Positions 1-4,486 of a DNA stretch of 5,911 nucleotides are shown piece after piece. The notes under the pieces were generated by a model that saw nothing but the letters and a program-made list of their open reading frames with translations, ran no database searches and was not told the DNA's origin. Source of the stretch: an uncultured Oscillospiraceae bacterium (lineage in GTDB: Bacteria; Bacillota; Clostridia; UBA1212; UBA1255); assembly GCA_902462635.1 (NCBI GenBank), contig CABQCN010000101.1, positions 1 through 5,911 of the forward strand. Reading direction: 5' to 3'. The position numbers and the translations under genes were made by a program. Positions within the stretch are counted from its first letter, which is position 1; each line of letters begins with the position of its first letter.

Positions 1-2
1 AA

Positions 3-305
3 GTCGCAACGCTGCTTAAGGCGAAATTTTGCCCCGGCAATATCGTGGGCCGGATGGGCGGAGACGAATTTATCATTTATATCAAAAATGCCGAAACTGC
101 CGATGCGCTTTCGCAGCGCTGCGCCGCGCTGCAGCAGGAGGTGCGCCGGATCAAGTCCGGCAGCCGGATCGTCACGGTCAGTATCGGCGCCGTGCTTTGT
201 TCTCCGGCGGAGCAATCCTATGAATCTTTATATAAAAGGGCCGATGAAATGCTGTATAAAGCGAAAGCGGAAGGACGCGACCAATTCAGCATCTGGGAAT
301 GCTGA
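3..305 (+). CDS. GGDEF-domain diguanylate cyclase, C-terminal 100 residues (5' end outside window)
   Basis: This is the last 100 codons of a GGDEF protein, open from the window edge to TGA at 303-305. GGDEF domains condense two GTP into the second messenger c-di-GMP. The signature GRMGGDEF is intact at fragment residues 16-23, so the active-site loop looks competent. The family's usual closing helix follows (LYKRADEMLYKAKAEG, about residues 76-91). The four residues that should form the inhibitory I-site, five positions before GGDEF, read CPGN instead of RxxD, so feedback inhibition through that site is not expected. Any sensor or membrane domain lies upstream and cannot be seen. The protein ends right after the domain and is followed by a hairpin terminator, so this is probably the last gene of its transcript. 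Domain assignment is firm; activity is inferred. Confidence 0.93.
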   Translation, partial: VATLLKAKFCPGNIVGRMGGDEFIIYIKNAETADALSQRCAALQQEVRRIKSGSRIVTVSIGAVLCSPAEQSYESLYKRADEMLYKAKAEGRDQFSIWEC

Positions 306-319
306 TCCCGCGCCGCCGG

Positions 320-472
320 AAAAAGCAGAAGCGAAGAACAGGGAACGCGACGGTTCAGCCGCATTCCCTGTTTTTCGCTTTGTCCGCGGTTCCCTCCTCG
401 CAGGACATACTGATTTCTCTCTCTCATAATGTAAACTTCCCTGCTTCCTATTTTGCATATGAAATTTCCATT
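320..472 (-). ncRNA. Candidate small RNA of about 150 nt
   Basis: The inferred transcript runs from the promoter at 479-507 to the T run after the hairpin arm at 330-349. It lies entirely between the GGDEF gene and the RHS relic. A 33-codon reading frame (ATG at about 459-461, first residues MQNRKQGSLHYERE, stop inside the hairpin) could be translated. However, it has only a weak ribosome binding site and its end overlaps the terminator stem, so a noncoding RNA is the simpler reading. No known RNA family was recognised, and the promoter may be an evolutionary leftover. Boundaries are approximate. Confidence 0.3.
330..379. terminator. 20-bp hairpin, likely bidirectional terminator
   Basis: The arms 330-349 and 360-379 pair over 20 positions around a 10-nt loop, with one mismatch and one G-T wobble on each strand. 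It lies 24 bases after the GGDEF stop. On the plus strand the T run (370-375) is inside the 3' arm, so the terminator is imperfect. On the minus strand the stem is followed a few bases later by five Ts (320-324), the better rho-independent arrangement. It may therefore end both the GGDEF transcript and a minus-strand transcript starting near 472. Confidence 0.7.
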
Positions 473-478
473 GCAGTG

Positions 479-507
479 ATCTTAACATTTTCTGTTCTCA
501 ATGTCAA
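479..507 (-). promoter_or_regulatory. Near-consensus sigma-A promoter pointing left
   Basis: On the minus strand there is TTGACA (502-507), a 17-bp spacer, and TAAGAT (479-484). A TGT directly upstream gives an extended -10. The surroundings are AT-rich. Transcription would begin near 472 and run toward the hairpin at 330-379. No convincing protein gene lies between, so the likely product is a short RNA. The match is good but rests on sequence only. Confidence 0.55.
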
Positions 508-690
508 CTATTTCTAAATATCGGGTAATTTTGTGCACTTTTTACACCATTTTTGTGCTATTTTGGAACATGAACCATTCCGGCAGAGAAAGAACCCGCT
601 AACGACCTCCTGCGGCGGCAAAATTTTTTTACGGAGCCTTTTAACCCTGATAGGTTTTGTCAGGGTTACCTTGCAGACTGGACGCGTGGA
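485..690. other. Intergenic stretch with no recognised gene
   Basis: Between the minus-strand promoter and the RHS relic no reading frame looks like protein on either strand. The first part (about 485-560) is AT-rich. A run of seven Ts lies at 624-630 and the inverted repeat at 642-668. A short hydrophobic plus-strand stretch around 640-665 (LLTLIGFV) might be the remains of the RHS signal peptide, but it is too short to claim. Confidence 0.5.
642..668. repeat. Perfect 9-bp inverted repeat
   Basis: TAACCCTGA (642-650) and TCAGGGTTA (660-668) are exact reverse complements around a 9-nt spacer. Neither strand has a T run straight after the stem, so it is not a normal intrinsic terminator. It sits just before the first recognisable piece of the RHS relic. 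It could be a protein-binding site, the footprint of a mobile element or a leader hairpin. Only one copy is present in the window. Confidence 0.5.
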
Positions 691-1405
691 CTCATCCACT
701 GGAAACGAAATTGCTGCGTCAGGAATGCCGCAGCGGCAGAGGAGGCGAAGGAGAATGGGGAATCTGATCCGTGACGACACAGCGGAAACGGGATAACGAG
801 ACGGGGGAGTGGATTTGCGGCAAAGCCGGGGATCCTGGAGGAAGTGTCGAAGGCAGCGAAGAAAGGAAAGAAAGACAGCAGGTAAAGCCGTGTGATCGGG
901 GAAATTGCGAGCCTGCGTACGGCGGACACGAAAGTGTATGAACTGACGAGTTGGATTCAGCGGACGAAATACTATCTGGTGCCCGTACACTGTTACAACG
1001 AGGAAACAGGGAGCTACGGGGAAGTGCTACAAGACGGGGAAACACCGGTTTACAGCGAAATTCAGCCGCGACGCGCAAGACGGCGCCCTGTTTACTATGG
1101 AAAAAGGGATGTACAAAAATCACGGTAAAGGCGAAGCGGAGCAAAAAAGCGGCGGCTGCAGAGAGACGTCATTTCGATTATCGACCAGAACGAGACGATA
1201 TGCGCGAACTATTCATACGACGCGTGGGGTAAGTGCTTATAGTTCGGCTATAGGTACAAATTTGGGGAAAATGGGTACAGTTGTGAAACATCCTGGAATA
1301 AAAGTGAACTGGTCGCAAGGCATGATTCATGGGCCTGAAAGAATGTTACAACGAAGAGTTACTAAAAGGGTTGTAATTTACAAATTATGCCATAAAAATC
1401 CATGA
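690..1405 (+). pseudogene. Degraded RHS/YD-repeat polymorphic toxin gene
   Basis: Protein-like pieces occur in the order of a clostridial RHS-repeat protein but in changing frames. The first is AAAEEAKENGESDP (727-768), then a stop at 772. Next comes GILEEVSKAAKKGKK (from about 829), with a stop at 883. Pretoxin-type sequence follows: GEIASLRTADTKVYEL and VPVHCYNEETGSYGEV (892-1025). The frame then moves to FSRDAQDGALFTMEKGMYK (1061-1117) and, across an A5 run at 1115-1119, to ITVKAKRSKK. At 1156 the text jumps to the conserved RHS core, LQRDVISIIDQNE and NYSYDAWGK, ending at TAG 1240. A further shift leads to a C-terminal tip (1244-1405). Intact family members run to many hundreds of residues between the pretoxin and core regions, so a large internal deletion is inferred. 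RHS proteins export a variable C-terminal toxin against competitors; this copy cannot be functional. The assignment rests on remembered family motifs, strongest for YDAWGK and the pretoxin block. Confidence 0.72.
1244..1405 (+). pseudogene. C-terminal toxin-tip remnant of the RHS relic
   Basis: This frame continues directly after the YDAWGK core, shifted by one base. It reads SAIGTNLGKMGTVVKHPGIK, then VNWSQ, then HGPERMLQRRVTKRVV, and ends at TGA 1403-1405. The HGxERMxxRxxT pattern recalls the helix of small nuclease-like toxin tips (HxxxRMxxRgit, as in BECR-fold RNase toxins), but this is a resemblance, not a proven family. The usual RHS junction between core and tip (the YYYD...GLYYLQSRYY block) is missing, and the frame loses protein character after RVV. 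GC is about 39%, lower than the 50%-range genes around it, as is typical of exchangeable toxin tips. It is probably a truncated, dead domain. Confidence 0.45.
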
Positions 1406-1561
1406 ATTTATTGCAAAACATAAAAAACTGACAAAAAAGCACTGACAGATTTTGTTTTTACGCTTTTACCTCCTATAATTAAAGCTAATGATAATAATAT
1501 TTTATCAAAAGTTGAATATGAGAGATTTGCTAAAACATTACTATTCGTATTAAAAAATTAA
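1377..1561 (+). pseudogene. AT-rich frameshifted remnant, possible immunity gene
   Basis: A first frame (1377-1439) reads NYAIKIHEFIAKHKKLTKK and hits TGA at 1443. A second frame takes over at the A6 run (1433-1438) and reads ALTDFVFTLLPPIIKANDNN, then ILSKVEYERFAKTLLFVLKN, to TAA at 1559-1561. Restoring one A in the run joins them into a single protein-like chain of about 60 residues with helical, lysine-rich character. There is no ATG or ribosome binding site, so the 5' end appears lost. GC is about 23% over 1381-1560, far below the flanks. Its position straight after an RHS toxin tip is where the cognate immunity gene normally sits. That role is inferred from position only, as no immunity family was recognised. 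Confidence 0.45.
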
Positions 1562-1601
1562 AAAGGGGGTACCGCTTGTAACGCAGTGAACGCTCCGTTC
1601 G

Positions 1602-1634
1602 CAAAAAGCAAGCAGGGATCAGTCCCTGCTTGCT
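1602..1634 (-). terminator. Rho-independent terminator of the NfeD-SPFH operon
   Basis: Arms 1607-1618 and 1623-1634 form a perfect 12-bp stem (AGCAAGCAGGGA) with a TCAG tetraloop. On the minus strand it is followed by five Ts (1603-1607). It lies about 35 bases after the SPFH stop codon. Confidence 0.92.
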
Positions 1635-1668
1635 CGATTGAGGATACGCGATCGATGCCGCCGTAAAA

Positions 1669-2604
1669 TTAAAGTTTATCGCTTTTGACTGTTTCCGTGA
1701 CTCCTGAAACAAGACCGGCCAGCCCCTGTATTTCCGACGGAATGATAATCTTCGTCGCCTTTCCGTCGGCCGCTTTTTCAAAGGCCTCCAGCGCTTTGAT
1801 TTTAATCACCGATTCGGATGGATTGGATTCGTTGATCATCGCAATACCTTTCGCCGTAGCTTCCTGGACCGTCAGGATCGCCTCCGCTTCACCTTCCGCC
1901 TCCAGGATCTTTGTCGCTTTGGCCGCATCTGCGCGTAAAATCGCAGACTGTTTCTCTGCTTCCGCGCGTAGAATGGCGGATTCTTTCTCGCCCTCCGCCA
2001 CCAGGATCGCGGATTTCTTCTCGCCTTCCGCCTGTAAAATCTTTTCGCGGCGTTCGCGCTCCGCCTTCATCTGTTTTTCCATGGAATCCTGGATCTCTTT
2101 CGGCGGCATAATGTTTTTCAGCTCTACCCTGTTGATCTTGATGCCCCAGGGATCCGTCGCTTCGTCGAGAACATGCGTGATTTTCGAGTTGATGACATCG
2201 CGAGAGGTCAGCGTAGAGTCCAGCTCGAGGTCGCCGATAATATTCCGGAGCGTCGTCGCCGTCAGATTTTCAATCGCCATCATCGGATTTTCTACGCCGT
2301 ACGTGTAAAGTTTCGGATCGAGGATCCTGAAGAACACGACGGTATCGATCTGCATCGTAACATTGTCCTTTGTGATAACAGGCTGCGGAGGAAAATCTAC
2401 GACATTTTCTTTCAGCGTGATCTTGCTTGCCACACGGTCAATAATCGGCCACGTAAAATGAACCCCCGTGTTCCACGTTGCGTGGTATCCCCCAAGGCGC
2501 TCGATAACATAGGCCTTCGCCTGCGGAACGATTTTAATATTGCTGATCAGCGCAATAATAAAGATCACGCCCACGGCAATTAAAATATACTCCAATGCTC
2601 CCAT
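1669..2604 (-). CDS. Stomatin-type SPFH/Band 7 membrane protein (QmcA-like)
   Basis: This 311-residue protein belongs to the SPFH (stomatin/prohibitin/flotillin/HflK-C) superfamily, membrane-anchored scaffolds that oligomerise and organise membrane microdomains. An N-terminal membrane segment (about 5-22) is followed by the Band 7 domain. Stomatin hallmarks are FPPQPVITKDNVTMQID (71-87), the TTLRNIIG motif (117-124) and WGIKINRVELKNIMPP (153-168). A charged coiled coil (about 175-245) is built from six 11-residue units starting AERERRE and AEGEK. The C-terminus (about 265-300) is the hydrophobic oligomerisation-type tail. Length is normal for bacterial slipin/QmcA proteins. The ATG at 2604 has AGGAG 8 bases upstream. 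It follows the NfeD-like gene by 34 bases and shares its transcript, the classical SPFH-NfeD pairing. The operon terminator is at 1602-1634. Family is secure; the precise cellular role is inferred. Confidence 0.95.
   Translation of the reverse strand: MGALEYILIAVGVIFIIALISNIKIVPQAKAYVIERLGGYHATWNTGVHFTWPIIDRVASKITLKENVVDFPPQPVITKDNVTMQIDTVVFFRILDPKLYTYGVENPMMAIENLTATTLRNIIGDLELDSTLTSRDVINSKITHVLDEATDPWGIKINRVELKNIMPPKEIQDSMEKQMKAERERREKILQAEGEKKSAILVAEGEKESAILRAEAEKQSAILRADAAKATKILEAEGEAEAILTVQEATAKGIAMINESNPSESVIKIKALEAFEKAADGKATKIIIPSEIQGLAGLVSGVTETVKSDKL
1867..2064 (-). repeat. Six 33-bp units encoding a hendecad coiled coil in the SPFH protein
   Basis: Residues 181-246 fall into six consecutive 11-residue units: AERERREKILQ, AEGEKKSAILV, AEGEKESAILR, AEAEKQSAILR, ADAAKATKILE and AEGEAEAILTV. 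The four middle units agree best. Hendecad phasing suits a right-handed coiled coil. Such A-E-G-E-K repeats are typical of this family, and the 33-bp units could allow length variation by slippage. Confidence 0.85.
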
Positions 2605-2638
2605 TTACAACACTCCTTTTCTCCCGATAAATATATGA

Positions 2639-3082
2639 TTATTCATTTGCCTTTACTTTCAATGTCGTACCGTCTTCCTCCAGCACCGTGACGACGCTTC
2701 CTTTCGGGATTTCCGTGCCGGCCTCGCAAACCGCCCTCCAGAATACGTCTCCCACGATTACTTTTCCTTCATACTGCGTAATTTTCTCGGCCGCCGAAGC
2801 CGTTTTGCCGACCAGAGAGTAATTCAGATCTTTGGACGCCTGCCCGATCTTCAGTTTCTTTTTGTACAAGTTCCGGAACAGGACAAGGAACAGCCCGGAG
2901 AAGACAAAGAAGAGAATCACCTGCGCTATGAAATGATCCCAGAACGACGCGACCACAGCGGTCACGATGGCGCCGAATACGAACCAAATTGACACGAGCG
3001 CCGCCGTGCTGACTTCAATCAGTAGCATGACCGCTGCCACGATCAGCCAGAACACCCATAAATTATTCATCAAAAAATCCAA
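2639..3082 (-). CDS. NfeD-like membrane protein, partner of the SPFH protein
   Basis: This short-form NfeD protein has 147 residues from the chosen start. The first half holds closely packed membrane segments (about 8-25, 28-47 and 52-72), including the family's glutamate in the first segment (LLIEVSTA). The second half (about 88-147) is the OB-fold: LVGKTASAAEKI, then YEGKVIVGDVFWRAV, IPKGSVVTVLEEDG and TLKVKANE, with the family's G-x-W-x-A and G-x-x-V-x-V patterns. NfeD proteins associate with SPFH proteins in membrane microdomains. A GTG at 3091 is in frame but overlaps the ribosome binding site GGAGG (3091-3095), so TTG at 3082-3080, 8 bases after it, is the better start. The next ATG (about 3070) is too far. 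It is the first gene of a two-gene operon with its own promoter at 3116-3124. Confidence 0.92.
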   Translation of the reverse strand: MDFLMNNLWVFWLIVAAVMLLIEVSTAALVSIWFVFGAIVTAVVASFWDHFIAQVILFFVFSGLFLVLFRNLYKKKLKIGQASKDLNYSLVGKTASAAEKITQYEGKVIVGDVFWRAVCEAGTEIPKGSVVTVLEEDGTTLKVKANE

Positions 3083-3115
3083 AGCGAACACCTCCGCCCA
3101 AAATGCTTTACTGAT

Positions 3116-3124
3116 ATTATACCA
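3116..3124 (-). promoter_or_regulatory. Extended -10 promoter of the NfeD-SPFH operon
   Basis: The minus strand reads TGGTATAAT: a perfect TATAAT (3116-3121) preceded by TGn. No good -35 is present at 17 bp, which is usual for extended -10 promoters. The start of transcription would be near 3109, giving a leader of about 27 nt to the TTG start. No terminator separates the upstream lipoprotein gene, so read-through could add to expression. Confidence 0.65.
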
Positions 3125-3145
3125 TAAGCAGCGCCGGTTTCCTAG

Positions 3146-4342
3146 TTAATTCTGCGGCGCACCCTCTGCGGCAGCCGCGGCCTCGGATTCATAACCTGCT
3201 TCCACGAGGACGGGACATTCCTCCAGCGCGCGGTATGCCCGGATATATTCTTTCATCCATTGATAATACTGGTCCCCGTGCCCGCCTTCCATTGGCTCAA
3301 TATCCCGGCTGTATTCCTGTGTATAATTGTCCACGAATAAATTTGCGCCATTCTCCTCGAAACGCTGCGCCGCCCATTCGTTCCACCAGGTGATCGTAAT
3401 CACCTTCGGTCTGTTTTGAAAGGCATTCTGCCATTGCGTATACATAAAAATCCCATGATTTCTGCCGTGCGCCGTAGGAAGCGACATGTACGTTTCCTGC
3501 GTAGCCGTGCACACGCACATCTGTTCCGTATAGCCATCCCGATCCGGATTCGGCAGATTCGTAATATTCAAAAAGCTCCAGACCTCTTCCTGCGGCTGCG
3601 GATTCAGGCCCCACATTTTACGGAGCGTCAGATTCTGCGGGAGGTCCTCCAGTAAGTCCGTAGTGATCATGAACGGCTTGCCTTCCCAATATACAAAACA
3701 GTCTTTCCATTTCTCCTGGGACAAAAATTGTTCGTACGTTGCATTTACGACGGCCCATCCGCTGTCCGGACTAACGCCGCTCCAGAAAACAAGATACGGC
3801 GTTTTCAGCCCTTCGGCGCGCATCTCTACAATCGTATCCAATATCGCCTCGCAGGGAAGCGTTACGAACAATTTCCAGTCCCGGGTGCCGATCCAGCTTT
3901 TCGCAGCATTCGTATTGTCGATAATGATAAAATCCACGCCCGCATCGGAAAGCTGCGTCATATGGGTACGGATGACGTCCTTATCGTCGCTTTTATAATA
4001 GCCGAGCGCCGGCTTCGCCCAATAATGGAATTCATGCAATCCGCCCCACTCCCGGTTTCCTGCCAGAATCTCCGTAATATTCGGCGGATTGGGATCTTTC
4101 GTCTTCTCGCCCAGAATTTTCGTAAACCAGGTAGAATAGCAAATCGATACGATATCCGTCTTTTTCGTGATGTCGAGCCCGTATTCGAGTTCTTTATAAT
4201 CCGCATATTTTTCATGAAGATGTTCTATGTACCGGGCGCGTTCTGCCAGCTCTTTCCGTTCTTCCTGTTTGCCACAGGACGCGGCGGCGGCAAGAAAGAG
4301 GCACAAGGCCAGCATAAGCGCCGCAAATTTCGCTCTTTTCAT
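3146..4342 (-). CDS. Secreted lipoprotein with GH71/GH99-like glycosidase motifs
   Basis: This 398-residue lipoprotein has a signal peptide (MKRAKFAALMLALCLF...) ending in the lipobox-like AAASC, with the lipidated cysteine at residue 23. Mature blocks resemble TIM-barrel glycoside hydrolases related to families 71 and 99. They are VSICYSTWF (65-73), FHYWAKPALGYYKSDD (105-120), AGVDFIIIDNTNA (134-146), VFWSGVSPDSGW (185-196), ITITWWNEWAAQRF (315-328) and the tail YSRDIEPMEGGHGDQYY (344-360). The WNEW block and the YY-SDD...AGVDF spacing are the strongest family signals. Role: probably carbohydrate cleavage outside the cell; substrate unknown and catalytic residues not assigned. The start is ATG 4342, since AGGAGG lies 10 bases upstream and a signal peptide begins there. 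An in-frame ATG at 4381 would add 13 residues and lacks a ribosome binding site. The alanine-rich C-terminus (ESEAAAAAEGAPQN) looks disordered. Confidence 0.8.
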   Translation of the reverse strand: MKRAKFAALMLALCLFLAAAASCGKQEERKELAERARYIEHLHEKYADYKELEYGLDITKKTDIVSICYSTWFTKILGEKTKDPNPPNITEILAGNREWGGLHEFHYWAKPALGYYKSDDKDVIRTHMTQLSDAGVDFIIIDNTNAAKSWIGTRDWKLFVTLPCEAILDTIVEMRAEGLKTPYLVFWSGVSPDSGWAVVNATYEQFLSQEKWKDCFVYWEGKPFMITTDLLEDLPQNLTLRKMWGLNPQPQEEVWSFLNITNLPNPDRDGYTEQMCVCTATQETYMSLPTAHGRNHGIFMYTQWQNAFQNRPKVITITWWNEWAAQRFEENGANLFVDNYTQEYSRDIEPMEGGHGDQYYQWMKEYIRAYRALEECPVLVEAGYESEAAAAAEGAPQN

Positions 4343-4381
4343 GATTTGTGTTCCTCCTACTAAAACGAAAAGTATATCCAT

Positions 4382-4410
4382 ATTATTCTCGATTCCGGCT
4401 GCAAAGTCAA
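4382..4410 (-). promoter_or_regulatory. Promoter of the lipoprotein gene
   Basis: The minus strand carries TTGACT (4405-4410), a 17-bp spacer and AATAAT (4382-4387), each one base from consensus. Transcription would start near 4375, about 33 nt before the ATG at 4342. It is divergent from the uvrC promoter, and the two -35 elements lie only 7 bases apart. Confidence 0.6.
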
Positions 4411-4417
4411 GATCCGT

Positions 4418-4446
4418 TTTTCATACGGCGGAAACTGTGCTATACT
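4418..4446 (+). promoter_or_regulatory. Promoter of uvrC
   Basis: TATACT (4441-4446) is preceded by TGC, an extended -10, and by TTTTCA at 17 bp (4418-4423), a 4-of-6 match to the -35 consensus. Transcription would start near 4453, about 34 nt before the uvrC ATG. Confidence 0.55.
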
Positions 4447-4486
4447 ATTTCTGCACAACAATATTGATGAGATAAAACGGTTGAGG

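Noticed and set aside
218..427. A minus-strand frame starting with MRERNQYVLR
   Set aside because: It crosses the terminator and the GGDEF gene in antisense. A weak GGGAAG upstream is not enough to call a gene.
299..517. A plus-strand frame starting in the GGDEF stop region
   Set aside because: It runs through the terminator hairpin, has no ribosome binding site of its own and no family resemblance.
514..990. A 158-codon open frame on the minus strand over the RHS relic
   Set aside because: It has no recognisable motifs, is arginine/proline-rich like antisense frames, and lies opposite sense-strand pieces that read as RHS protein.
1588..1600. Small hairpin GAACG-CTC-CGTTC
   Set aside because: Only 5 bp with a 3-nt loop, just downstream of the operon terminator; not distinguishable from chance.
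1685..2308. A 207-codon open frame on the plus strand, rich in Ser/Ala/Phe
   Set aside because: It is antisense to the SPFH coiled-coil repeats; its repetitiveness simply mirrors the AEGEK units.
4343..4381. Thirteen-residue N-terminal extension of the lipoprotein (ATG at 4381)
   Set aside because: It would precede a complete signal peptide, overlaps the promoter -10 and lacks a ribosome binding site.
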